DNA of 64,000 nucleotides from Amylostereum areolatum (lineage: Eukaryota > Basidiomycota > Agaricomycetes > Russulales > Stereaceae): contig SAXG01000002.1 of NCBI GenBank assembly GCA_012932865.1, forward strand, positions 2,046,001 to 2,110,000, in the 5' to 3' direction. Position numbers and translations under genes: made by a program. Shown piece by piece: positions 1 to 12,384 of the stretch. The notes under the pieces were generated by a model, which did no database searches, was not told the origin of the DNA, and worked only from the letters and a program-made list of their open reading frames with translations. How positions within the stretch are numbered: the stretch's first letter is position 1; every line of letters starts with the position of its first letter.

Positions 1-971
1 TGTTTGTTTCTTAGTATTATCCTGATCAGCGCTAATTTTCATGCAAGGATCATTGTGCAGATTGTTGGAGACCTCGGGGCCCGAAAGACCGAACGAGTGT
101 CTAAGAGAGTCTGAGCGAGCCCGGAGAAAGTCCCGTTGGCTGCCATTGCATGCAAGAATACCGACTCGGATGCTGTGCATATGCATTGGAGATCTAGCCC
201 TTCATTTGTTGCAGTTTGTTCGAAGCTTAAGCGGTCCCGCATTGTCCCAGGTCCTGGCCTAGTATTACAGTGGACGTGCACTAGGGTGCACTAGACTAAT
301 CAGGAGCCGGATGGACCAGCGGCGCGGTTGTAGGTTCGTGTTTGAACCGTGGACGCTCAGCGCTCAGCTGGTGCGCTCCTCAGGAAACATACACAGCATT
401 CTGAGAAAGTCGGAATCTAGAGGTGACCTAGAGAGTATGGGGTAAGCCATGGAAGGTAACTATTGTGAACTTCACGGTCGGACACGAACGAACGCATCTC
501 TCCGGAAACGCCTCCACTGATGCGAACGGAGCAACGAAATAGTCAGGTTGATACAACGAGCGCGGGAGAGTAACGGATGACCTGAACCTCGGTCGAGTTG
601 AGCTGGACGGCAGCATGCGACTAGCAACGCTGTATGTAGGTACATCTGCATGAGTACCAACTAATCAACGAGAGCCGAAGCGACTAGGGGATTTCCGACG
701 CCGAGGGACTGGCGATGGCCGTGTGCGAGGGCGGCATGTTTCACTGGATTACGTATAGGAAAAATCTGGCAAATGCCGTGGAGGTGGCCGGGGTTTGCCG
801 GCGATTGAGAAGAGGCTCGCGGACGAAATTCGCGGCTTGACCTGCTCCCCACACCTGAAAAATGTAATTATATAACGGGTCTCCTACCTCCCCCCTCTTC
901 CTCCCGCACCCCCCCTCTCCCCTCCGCCCTCCCTCAGCCACATACTCCCATCCTCCCTCGCACGAACTTAC
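1..971. other. Intergenic sequence upstream of cyclophilin gene
   Basis: No reading frame here has recognisable domains; short frames overlap on both strands as expected by chance. The last 100 bases are pyrimidine-rich (C/T runs at about 890-960), as is usual upstream of fungal start codons, and an AT-rich TATA-like stretch lies near 868-876. Confidence 0.5.
868..876 (+). promoter_or_regulatory. TATA-like element of cyclophilin gene
   Basis: TTATATAAC lies about 100 nt upstream of the cyclophilin ATG and is followed by a long pyrimidine tract. The placement fits a core promoter. This is inference from motif and position only. Confidence 0.4.
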
Positions 972-1853
972 ATGTCCGATTCGTAAGTCTCTCAGGATCT
1001 CTCACCCCACCTTCGTCTGATCTTTGACCTACCACCCAAGGCTTCGAAACGTCTTTGTGCGTGTGCTGTGTCTCGTGCCAGGCTCGACCGCTCACAGACC
1101 ACTCTCTCTTCAGTTTGACTTCTCCATCGACGGCGCGCCCGCAGGACGAGTCGTATTCCGTCTTTTTGACAAGGTCACTCCCATAACAGCTCGCAACTTC
1201 AGGGAGCTCGCGACCGGACAGCATGGGTTTGGCTACGCTGGCTCCGAGATCCATAGAATCATTCCCGGGGTGAGCGCGACTCCCACCTTTGCCTGCGATC
1301 TTTGTTCATCACGTCGGGGGTACGCCCTTTGCACCCGATCCGTCTAGTTCATGATCCAAGGCGGCGACATCACAACTCGAGACGGCACAGGCGGAAGATC
1401 GATTTACGGCGGTAAATTCTACGGTATGGCCTACTCTCACCGCTTCTCTGGTGGCAAGAGTGTGAATCACTCAGCTTTCCAAGGGAGCGTATCTCGTGCC
1501 CACACCTGCTAACCCTTCTCGGCTTCTCAACAGACGAAAACTTCTACTATGAACATTCGAGGCCAGGTCTTCTTTCGATGGGGAATCGCGGTCCCTCATC
1601 AAATCTGTCTCAGGTGCATTCCTTTCCGTGTCAAGGGTCCTTGACATCGTCCCTTACCTTTACTTGCCATACGTCGCACTCTCAGTTTTTCATCACGACC
1701 GCTCCAGGACCGCACTGCGACGGTCAAAACGTGGTGTTCGGCGAGGTCGTCTCTGGCCTCGACGTCGTACGCCATATACAAGAGTACGCGTCGGACGACA
1801 TACTAAGAAGGCCGATGGTGCGCATCGTAATCGAGCGGTGTGGTGTGGTGTGA
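972..1853 (+). CDS. Cyclophilin-type peptidyl-prolyl cis-trans isomerase
   Basis: Catalyses cis-trans isomerisation of Xaa-Pro bonds; probably cytosolic because no targeting peptide is seen. Spliced model: 972-982, 1041-1056, 1114-1269, 1348-1423, 1534-1613, 1686-1853, giving 168 residues, the usual single-domain cyclophilin A size. The product starts MSDSLRNVFFDFSIDG and contains the family blocks [26 protein letters not shown], a [12 protein letters not shown] block and [15 protein letters not shown]. The R of HRIIPG and the FMIQGGD and SQFFIT blocks are active-site signatures. The usual SMAN is SMGN here. The first two coding exons are only 11 and 16 nt, so an ORF search would miss the N-terminus. 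The start is chosen because it alone yields the NVFFDF consensus. Confidence 0.95.
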
Positions 1854-4800
1854 CGCCCCCCTCGCCCCGCCATCTATCACACGTCGGTATCGTTTGGCTG
1901 ACGTGGTAGACGTGCATCCCCCTCTGCAAAACGTCGGTTTCCGGGAGACATACGGCATCATTATTCTTGCCCCTTCACGCCACGCCCCCCGCTGTGATTC
2001 TCACACCTACCCCATATTTTACGGGCATGCCCTACCCCGCGTGTACATAGGGTATCGGTATGGCATCCGATATGCGTTCCCTGCGTGACGGGCGAAGATG
2101 TCCCAAGAGGATCCTGTCTGAATCCCCAACCGAACGAGCGAGGCGCGCGCGGCCTGGGTCGTTGCTCACTACCGCTTGGGTGGCGTGGTCAATCGTGTTC
2201 AGCGTTCTCTGCTCAGGGTTCCCATGTCCACGCGAAGCGTACGTTCGGAGGAGCTTTGTAGGCAATACAATCACCGCCGTAAGATCCTAAAATGGGGCGG
2301 TCACGTCGGGAGGTGTGCGCGTTGCCTGATGTTTTGGATCGGGTTGGGGAGCGTGTGGACTAGGCTTCCAGAACGTGCCGCGAGCGATCTACGACTGACT
2401 GGGAAGATAGACGTGGATTATGCATGGATGCGAGCGCGTCGGTGACCTGTATGAGTTGGGTAAACGACTGAACGTGGTGTGAAACCATCCTGCCCTCTTG
2501 GCCTCAAATGATTGAACCCGTCAACCACGCCTGGTGCCTGCCGGTGCGTCGCGCGAAACCAAGACCTCGCACACGCCGTGCTCCGTTCGTCCCTTGCGAT
2601 CCGGCAGAAGCATGCAAAAGCTTCCTCGAGCCGGCGTCTATATAGCAGCGGCCCAGTCGTTGGGAGACTCCGAGAGAGCGCCTGGAAAGGTAAACAGCAA
2701 CTACAAGGAGGTGCGTACGTAACGCTTTCTTGGTGGGCTCGCGGCAACGCGTTCTAGATTTCTTTTCCAAGTCACAATCGCGCTTGACGAGCGTGACGCA
2801 GGGTGTTCATCGATTGTCGGGAGAAGATTCGTCGAGTGGAGAGATATGAACTACCCAGGGTCCATAGGGGTTGTGTACAATAATGCCGGTACACAGCCAG
2901 GAGGGAGGGTTGACGTACAGACTGAATGGCTTGAGCCGCGTGAAAGGAGGGCTTGGTATGACCTGGTCTGCTATGCGCCGCAGATCCTCGGCCGGTTCTC
3001 AACGTAGGTTTGTTGGTCCAATGGAATGGACAGGGGGAGGATCCTAGCCTTGGGGCGTGTGCACGTATGTCTGCATGAAGCGTTATGAACTGCTTGTTCG
3101 GAAGAAAGAAGTGGTGTCTAGTCGACTTAGGTGAGGGCTTGACCGACACGAGTGAACGGCGTGGCATTCGTTCTTCAGCAAGACTCTTTACTGGTGGAGT
3201 TGGCCAAGTCGTTCTGGTGGAATCATCGTTGAGGTACTTACGTTCTTCTGGACGCGGCATGTAGTGGTCAGACGGCTCGTGACCGCGTCGGGTACGATAA
3301 TCCAGCTCAGATACGAGTGTTGGGCGCGATCGCGGCTGAGTGTATATTTCTGCCTTCGCCTACGATGTAGACCCATCGGTCAGGGTAAGGGTAACATGCC
3401 TTTGCTCCGCAAATCTCATCGTCACAACAAAAGAACCACACCTTCGCCGCGTGTTGAGTGTCTCAAACGATCTGCATTTTTTTTTGCGGGCAAGCTCTGG
3501 CACACTTCCTTTTCTGCTTTCCTAGTGATCTGGTTCGACCTGGATCAGATAAATCGATTTAGGTTAGTGCCAACTTACATACTTACCTGGTACAAGAGGA
3601 GCCGAATGAGGAGTGATATGTCGGTAGACGATATTTGACCGGCGACGGCGCATCATCCCGAGGCACGATGCGTTCCTCTGCCAAACTCGGTGTATATCTG
3701 CGATTTGGATCACCGACCGAGGTCTGGTAGATCGATGACACATTGAGGTTCTCGAGATTATGTACGAGCGAAGATTATCCAAAGAGTAGGCAGAGTGGGG
3801 TTCAAGAATGGACTTTGCGTGGACTTCGCGTCCAGCGGCGAAACTCGGCGGATGCACCGCGCCGAGCTCCTACTTCAACCTTGCTTTTACGTCGAACGTG
3901 AGGCTCCTTGAAGGCCTGGCGTGGCAATGAGAGTAAGTGCATCGCGCCTTGGGGGCCGAGATGAGCGATCACTTACCGCCGATATCCGTACTACTACGCA
4001 ACGTGCGACCACTCGTGTGGGCGCGATCCGACGCCAGAGCAGTGCAGAAGGATTATAGCCGTTCTCCTCGCTATCGCGCGATGTCCTGGACCAGGAGTAC
4101 CATCCTCGTGCGCGCACAGTGCCTACACGAAACCCCGCTTATCGATAAGTTGAGCACTCCACAACGACGGTATCTGTCTTGTATTAGATGCACTCTTGCC
4201 GACATACCCGGAAGATCCTATGATCGAGTTGGCGTGCTAGCAGGGTTTATCTTCGTGGTGGTAGACTTACGAGAGGGATACAGTGGCGGTAACTTGATGT
4301 AATAAACGATGGAGCGTCCTGACCATGCAATTAGGGTGAAAACGGAAAACTGCCTCACGACAGCGGATAAACCGGAGATCGAACGAAGGGGTAGTACGAC
4401 ATACCGTAATAGTACTTAACAGAAAGCAACCCTGGTCTAACACGATCCGTACCGTCGCTCGTCCATGGCGTCCGCGGATGATCGATGAAGGGTAGAACTG
4501 GTTGAGATGGTCAAGTTGGATGGAGAAAGTTATAATGCTGAAACTCCCGAGGAGCGCCCGTTAGATGGCCCAGACGCACTTTCAAGGCTCGACGATGGGG
4601 TAGGCTTGAAGTATCGCGAAAAATAGGAGCCATATCTAAGGAATGCGCACGTACAAGGGGATAAAACATATGTGGGCTTGCGTCAAAGACGCGGTAAGGC
4701 TCAAGTCAATGACGGAAAACGCGCGCAGGAAGTTTCGTCGATATGAAACTGTTCCCGCATCCTCGCCATATGACGGCCTGAGCGGTCACTACACAGGTTC

Positions 4801-5479
4801 CGAAGATGACAGTGGAGAGAAGTCGGTGCTTCTGCTTAAGTTACAAGCGCCTTAATCCGCGAGGGAAGCGACGGGGGAGGGTGAGTAGCTTGTCAGCAGA
4901 CGAAAGTTCAAGTCGTCTTCTATATGCTTGCGGATAATGCTCTGGGTCCACTGCGCCCATAAGTATCACTGGCCCATATCTGGTGTCGACGAGTGAATCA
5001 CTCACACCGATGACAGAACTATGTAGACGCAGACATGGAGAACATTGCATTTCAGCGTATGGTGCGTTTCAAAAGTGACCGGTCGTAGAGCAGAGAGCAA
5101 TTTTCTGTCAAACCGGTTATCCAGGGAGAAAGGCAGCCTGAGGGGATCTCAGCCATGAGATTGAGAGTCGGAGGAGGAGTACCAAGTACTAAAGTAGAGT
5201 CAACTGTCAAAAAGTAGAGGGACACTGCACTAACAGAAACTTAAAGCCACGCGACAAATTTCCCACGGGTGATAATGGGAAGACGGCGGAGTACCGCAGT
5301 TGACTCGAGCACTTCGCAGCCTAGCACAGATTGTGCGCCCACTGACGACCAGAAAACGTAGAACAAAGAGCAATGGACGCTTGATTGCCGAGGTCCCCTG
5401 GGCCCTCCCCTCTCGAGCCGCGCTTATAGCCCGTCTGTCCACCTTCACGCTCGTCTTCATCCCACCGCCACCGCGAAGG
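1854..5479. other. 3.6-kb gene-poor interval
   Basis: I see no frame with a recognisable domain and no chain of exons with plausible splice sites. Short frames (up to about 160 codons, for example 2772-3260 minus) have unbiased composition and no motif. A T-run lies near 3478-3485. It may hold a non-coding transcript or decayed sequence, but nothing specific can be supported. Confidence 0.5.
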
Positions 5480-8400
5480 ATGGAATCTACACATGAACTG
5501 CAACAACAAGAAATCACGGCGCTCAAGTCCATCTACGCCGAGGACTTCATCGAATGCCAGCCCAGGGCTTGGAAGGTCCGTCGCATGTCGTGTTGCCCAT
5601 ACAATTACGCTCATATGCGCTGTGTCGAACCAGGGTGCTGTCCGTTTGCCCGAATTTAAGATCAAGGTCCCACACCCGGACGATCGCCATGCCACCAAAG
5701 TCTATGTTCACTTACATACCATGTGAGCCGCTTTTGAGAGAAGTCTCATTCCATACCCATATATGTCTGTAGCTTCCCCAAGACGTACCCTACCAACGCA
5801 TATCCGACCTTCTCTCTCCAGCAGCCGATTCAAGGGTTAACCAGCCAGCAAGTTTCCAAGCTTTCGCATGCTATCCATGCAGAGGTGAAGCAGTACATGG
5901 GGACGGAAATGGTCTTCCAGGTACGTTGCATGTCCCCTTATTAGCTTTATTGTAACCAAGCGCCTGTAGATCGTCACGTTCTTGCAAGATTGGATATCTT
6001 CCAACGTCACTCCCCCCATCGAAGTGGTCGGGTCATTGGCGACAGAGATGACGAGGCGCGCTTTGGATGAAGAACGTGTGAGTACCTTTTCCCGTCGTAT
6101 CATCCCTTGTCTCAATAACGCATATAGGCTAAACGCGAGCGCGAGGAAGTGGAAGCGGCGGAAGCGGCTGAGCGCGAACGCCGTGTTGCGGAAGAGTTTA
6201 ACGAGGAGATGTTAGCGGATGCTCAACGACAGCAGGTGGAGAGGGAGAAGCACAGGGCCCGCCAACGCGCACGGTCGGATGCCACCGAAGTTCCCACCTC
6301 CCCGGGCTTAGAAGACATCATCACCCAAGGCTTCGACGCCGAGATCGAAATAGACGGTATTCATTTCAGCTCCGTCAAGCTCTTTCATCCCAAGCAAGGT
6401 GCGTACCCCTTCTGCTCCGGATATGAAGCCGTCTCTATATCTGCCATGCAGACCCCCTCGGAGTCATTTACCAGGCCGATCCGCTTTGCGATGACATCAA
6501 TGCTACCCTTCCCCTCGAAGTACTTGTTGTCACCTTCAGCACGCCTTACTACAGCACCAGTCAAGGCAGGAAGAAGCTTAAGCAACTGGAAACGGAGCTT
6601 GTCAAACATACCAAGATTCGTAACCCCGGTGTTGCCCGAGTATATGCTGTCAAATTGTCGTTGCATTATTCCAGTGGTCCTGCCCGGCTGGCCATACTCA
6701 TGGAACAACGGCCAACGCTTACAATGTGGGACTTACTGGAAGAATGTGACGTCCTACGTCACGAGCGTGCCCAGGTGGGTTTACAACAGCTTTGGCACCC
6801 GAGATTCTAGCTATTATTAACTTTGGCGTCAGGAATATATCGAGCAACTTCTTCTCGCGCTGCATGATGTTCACGCTGCAGACCTTGTGCATCGGGGTAA
6901 GTATTTTTCTATCTTGTCCAAATATTTTTTGCGACCTTTCTTGAACAGGCATCACGCTGCATACCGTCGGTTTGGTAAACGGGATCAATGGTCAGCGAAG
7001 CGCGAAGCGCATCAAGTTATTCCACACCAACTACTATGTTCGACTCCTCGACCTTCACAGATCCAACCCATTTGGGGCAGATATCCCAGCGACTGTCCGT
7101 GATCTTTATCGCCTTCCTGACAATTGGTATGTCTTTTATATAGTCAAACGTCCCCAAACATTGACGATGTTTGATCGTATAGGCTTGCCAAGGATGCTGT
7201 GGATTCCAGTCTCGTCTACACCCGGAGTCGTGATATACACTGTGTCGGCGTAATGTGGCTGCAAATGATCCTCAGAAGTTCAGTCGTCCACGACCGCCGC
7301 GACGTCAACTCGGCTTTATCGATCAGCTCTCGTGGGTTTTTTGAGTTCTCCATTGTGGCCTGTATTTTGACCTCAGTAAAGCTAGCCTCAATTCAATCGT
7401 CACGCGTGCCGTTACCACCATGTGTTTGGGAAAGAAGTCGAACGTGTCATGCTTGAGTGTTTTGGAGGAGATAAAGTACGAGACTCGGGCTGTTGATGCA
7501 CCGATGTCCTCTCCTGTTATGATCCCTGGTATGTTTCCCATGATTGTGCAGGTTTGCAGGGATCTCATGGATGTGCAGATCTCAAGACTCCGAGGCCCTT
7601 GAGCTACGGGAGCTCACCCGAGATTGATTACTTCTATCAGTCACCTCCGAGACCGCGGCATGCGAGCCGATGGAAAGAAGATTGGGAACAGCTGGAGCTT
7701 TTGGCATGTCGTCTGCTTCTCCGGGTGGTTGCTAGAAGCTCATACTACATTGTGTGTCTCGACAGGGTCGCGGCGCGTTCGGTTCAGTGGTAAAGGCGCG
7801 GAACAAGATTGACAGTCGTATCTATGCCGGTAAGCCTTTGCACTCTGCCTCATTTCGTACGATGGAACGTTGACAAGCTGCATTCCGACGGTAGTCAAGA
7901 AGGTTCAGTTAAAGGCGACCAAACGCGACAGCAAGATATTCCGTGAGGTCAACGCCCTAAGTCGACTTTCTCACCGTTTCATTGTCCGGTATTATACTAC
8001 ATGGGTCGAGTCCAATGAACCTTCGTCTGCATCCGGTTCCGACGAAGATGACTCGGGCGACGAAACGGATACGGCAGAGCGCTTTACGTCCGCGCGCGGG
8101 ATTAGGCGGAAGAAGTCGTCGCGCATGCGTCGGGATGGTTCGTCGGACGACCCGTTTGCTACCAACTTTGACGATGCGGGGTCGGGAAGTAGGAACTCGT
8201 TCCCTAGCATACACTTCAGCCATGAGAACAAGACAGAGGACAGCGATGGGGACGCAGACGTGTCCAGCGATGAGATGATGGACGATTTGTTGGACATGGA
8301 TGTTCCAGGGACGCCTGCGATGCAGGTGGTGCCAAGGCAGCCGGCCCCGCTCTCTCTGTCGCGGACGCTCTATATCCAGATGGTGAGGTCTACTCTCTTC

Positions 8401-11400
8401 CTTGGGATCGGAAACTGTGAGCTGATTGGGACGTCCGGGCAGGAATTTGTCGAGAGGCAGACACTAAAGGAGGTACGCACGTGCGCGTTTAGAGCCATTG
8501 TCGACGTGCTTATGGCTGGTTTTTCTTTAGCGAATTGCGGAAGGATTGGCTGAGGACGAAGCGTGGAGACTGTTCCACCAGATCCTGGATGCACTGGTAC
8601 ACATGTCCAGCTTGGGCATCGTATGTTGTCATTCACCTCACCCTCTTGGACAACGTTAACCATCCTATGTGTCAGCTTCACCGGGATATCAAGCTTACGA
8701 ACATCTTCATAGGTTCGCCCCCTCTTATCTTGCTGGGGAAGCTTTTGACGTTGAATTCTATCCAGATGGCAAGGGTGACTGTAAAGGTGTGCATATATCG
8801 TCGATGGCCTGATATTTTGCTGATCACAGTACGTCTAGTTGGCGATTTTGGTCTCGCTACTTCCAGTTTGGCGGCTGTCGACCCATCAGATGTGGCTCCT
8901 CAAGCCATGATGGTCGAGTGGGACATGACCTTGGGTTGGCGCTATACATCTCTATCTTTGCTTCCGTGTCTCATATTCGTGTAATAGAGGTCGGAACAAA
9001 GCTCTACATCGCGCCGGAAGTGCAATCGTTCAAGAAGGGTCTTCGTTATCACACAAAGGCTGACATGTACAGTCTGGGGGTAAGCTTTCAATCGACTGTT
9101 TTTTTGGATGATCTATGACGAATATCTTCTAGGTCGTGTTTTTTGAGATGAACCACTTTTTCTCCACCGGATCGGAGCGGATCGTTGTCCTTGAGGATTT
9201 GCGCAAACCGGGCATCTTCTTTCCGCAAGATTGGGATGCCTCTAGGACACGTCAACGGACGAGTACGTATCAATATGTAGGGCGGTTGTGTTCACGATTG
9301 ACACTTGCTTGGGACAGTTATCACCTCGCTTCTGCAACACAATCCTGAGGATCGTCCTACCGCATTAGAGTTGTCCCAAAGCAACATGCTCCCTCCCAGG
9401 ATGGAAGACGAGTACTTCCGTGGTGCGCTCAAGATGATGGGTAAGTCTCCACTTGTTGTAACGTCCCCTTTTCCTTTTCCTTATATTTCCCGAACAGTCA
9501 AGCCCGACTCTCCACATCACCAAGCGGTCTTGTCTGCTCTTTTCGGCCAGCATTCAAAGGGAGTTCGTGGACTTTTGTACGACCATGAAGTAGACCATGC
9601 GGAACATGCCTCGTTGAATGGTGTCGTCCGGGACGCGCTGGCCGCCATATTCCGTCTCCATGGTGCCATCGAGATGGAACCGCCCCTCCTTATGCCTTTG
9701 ATGGACTCTGAAGACGAAACCAACCGCGCAATCATGTTAGATAGACATGGAGAAGTAGTCTCCCTACCTAACAACGGCCTCTTACCTTTCGCTCGACTCG
9801 CCGCACGTACCAACTTGCAACGTATCAAAAGGTTTCACATCGGTGACATATTTCGACCCAAGTATGTTATTGTCATGGTCGCTTTTGTCCGCTTTGGTGA
9901 CTGATAGGTCGCCTACGTAGTCCGGTAGCGGGTCACCCCCGCGTCTCGAAGGCTGCCATGTTCGATATCATCACGACGGATGTTGCCAATGGCATGGCTG
10001 TATCAACCGCCGAAGCTATTATCATCGTCAACGAGTGTTTAGATTCTTTCCCGTCGCTTTCCCAACAGTATGAGATACGTATATCTCACTCGTGCAGTAC
10101 GTTCTCCTTCCGTTTATCACGCTGTTGCATTGGCTGATTTGCGTGTTTGTAGTCATTGATGCGGCACTGAACCGTGTGCCAGTGGAGATGCGTTCTGCAG
10201 TTGTGGACGTCATCACGCAGACCAAGTCATCATGGCCTCAGAAACGTGCCATGCTGCTCAAAAAAGGCTTGCTCAAGAGCGTAGTAGATGAGCTCGAAGT
10301 GCTTGAGGATACGGGTTCGTATGTTTATCTTCGTCGACTTCATTGGGCTAACGTCGACCGTGCAGATGATGCTATGGACGTCCTAATCGCCAGGCTAGCC
10401 AAGGTCTCTCCATCGCTCCTGAGTACCATTACGCCCGCAATCGATGACATGAAGAAGGTCATTCAATATACGAACATATCAGGCGTAACTCGACCCATCG
10501 TCTTCCATCCGCTCATGATCGGTGGACATAATGCGTACTTCAAGGAAGGCGTTTGCTTTGAGGTCGTGAAACGAAACAAGCGTGGTGATATCCTCGCCGC
10601 TGGTGGCCGGTGAGTGGCGTTGAAACACAGGCTGGTCAGGATGCTCAGTGCGAATTGTTTCTAGCTACGACAACCTCATCTCCCAGTTCTCGGCGCCCAA
10701 GCAGAGTAAGGGTGAGACGAGCCTCTGCTCCGTCGGTGTTCAAATATCGTTGGAAAAGATCCTTGTCGCGCTAGTGGCGTACCAGGCCATCTCTGTCAAA
10801 AGCTTCCTCAAGGAGCAACGATCCTTCGGATTCTGGAGTCCGCGGCGATGCGATGTTTACATTCTCTCCCAACAACCGGAGCAGCTCAGTGAGCGACTAG
10901 AAGTGGCAGCTCTCCTCTGGCGTCATAACATTAGCTGCGATATCATGTATGAGTCCGCGCTGATCGATGGAGGCCAGGAGGATTACTTCGAGCTGTGCGT
11001 CCGGGAGGGTATTCTGTATGTGTCTGTAATACTGTATATCTCGAATCCTTGCTGACTTGGTTTTCAGGTTCTCTCTTTGGCCCCGGTCGCGCTCGGCTCG
11101 CCGTGATCAGCCGGCATTCAAAGTCAAGAGTATCTTGAGAAGTACCGAGTACGAGCGTAAGTACGACCGCTATTGTCGAGTCACCAATTCTGATTCTGTT
11201 TCACCAAGTCTCAAGACAAGAGTTAGTACCGTGGTTGCAGCAGCAGATAGCAGAACAGAAGCGTGTGGATACCACAACGTCCTGGTGCACCAGTCCTCGC
11301 CGAGACGTCCCAGGGCCCCTATCTCCTCCAAGGACCCGGGAAATAATCCCGATGTGCAACTCGGTACTCCCCGGTGATGCCAAGAAACAGCGCAAACAGA

Positions 11401-11756
11401 CCAAGCAGCTGTTCATGGACAAGGGTATGTGCGCCCAACAGTTGTTTGGGACAGGACTGAACAAAGCCGCTGTAGCTTTTGAAATGGGCGTCCAAGTACA
11501 AGCAGCGGCGCAGTCAGGGATCCCAGTAATCTCCGTTGACCTCCCGGCGTCAACCTTTGAGCTGATGTGCAAGTCTTCAACTTGGGTCACAGACGACGAT
11601 GCTTGGAAACTGATTGCCGCCGCATTCCCATTACCCCATACTGGATACTCCGCGCAAGTACGAGACGCCGTGTTGCGGCGGCGCACGGATGGCCACCGGT
11701 TCATCCTCCTGTTTGCTGTTCGTGATGAACGCGTCCATCTACTGACGCTCTCGTGA
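5480..11756 (+). CDS. GCN2: GCN2 eIF2-alpha kinase (general amino-acid control)
   Basis: Cytosolic ribosome-associated kinase that phosphorylates eIF2alpha when uncharged tRNA accumulates. Many-exon gene with the full domain order. An RWD domain lies at about 5480-6075 (start MESTHELQQQEITALKSIY), followed by a charged E/R-rich linker (6127-6340) and a degenerate pseudokinase (about 6350-7560). The kinase domain (about 7700-9430) has Gly loop GRGAFGSVVKARN, YAVKKVQL with the ATP lysine split by an intron at 7830-7894, a long acidic insert (8010-8340), HRDIKLTN at 8679, GDFG at 8841 and a YIAPEV segment near 9010. A HisRS-like domain (about 9480-11100) and a C-terminal domain ending HLLTLS complete it. 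The start is the first ATG before the RWD consensus. The catalytic loop has Leu where most family members have Pro (HRDxKP). I did not fix every exon boundary. Confidence 0.93.
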
Positions 11757-12384
11757 TCTATATTTTCCCCCTTACTTATGACAGTCTACGCGCATCCATG
11801 TATCACGAACGTATGGTTCCCTTTGCTCTCTCCCACTTTCTGTTTCTGTTTCCTTTGGAACTCGCAGGCTCGGAAGTCTCTCCACATATCTACAATACCA
11901 CCCGCTGACTGCCTCAATATGTATCACCTACGAATTCTCATGTTTCAAACAGCACGCCGTCGGGTCACTAGTTGTATCTATTCATCGTGTGGCCGGACCC
12001 TTGTAATAGCATCTCTTATTTCGGATACTTGTTTGAGAAAAGGCCGGTTTGGGGGGGTTATCGCAGAGATGGAGAGGACCACAGTCTACAGCCTTGTAGG
12101 TGGTGCATCGCGTCCTATGGCGTCGGTCGCGGGGTGGCGCGTGAGTACAAATCGTGAGCGTGACCGCGTCGCTTGAGTTTATCTCATCATCCCACTAATT
12201 GGAGCGGACTCCGGTTCCACCCCTTACTCGAATTCGATGGTTCCACTTCCACTGGAAGCCGGTACCAACAGGCACACTGTCCGTTCGTGCGAGGTTTCTG
12301 AGCAGGTCTTTTCCAGCCTTTTCCTCTACCGCTGTCTCTGTCGGGGCCTCCCCATGGTGAACACCGATCGTGGCTAAACGCAGT
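11757..12384. other. Intergenic GCN2 / serine hydrolase
   Basis: About 630 bases between two plus-strand genes. It presumably holds the GCN2 3' untranslated region and the promoter of the next gene. No convincing reading frame or RNA gene was seen. Confidence 0.5.

Noticed and set aside
330..350. GGTTC..GAACC hairpin resembling a tRNA T arm
   Set aside because: The loop lacks the TTCRA consensus and no acceptor or anticodon stem can be paired around it.
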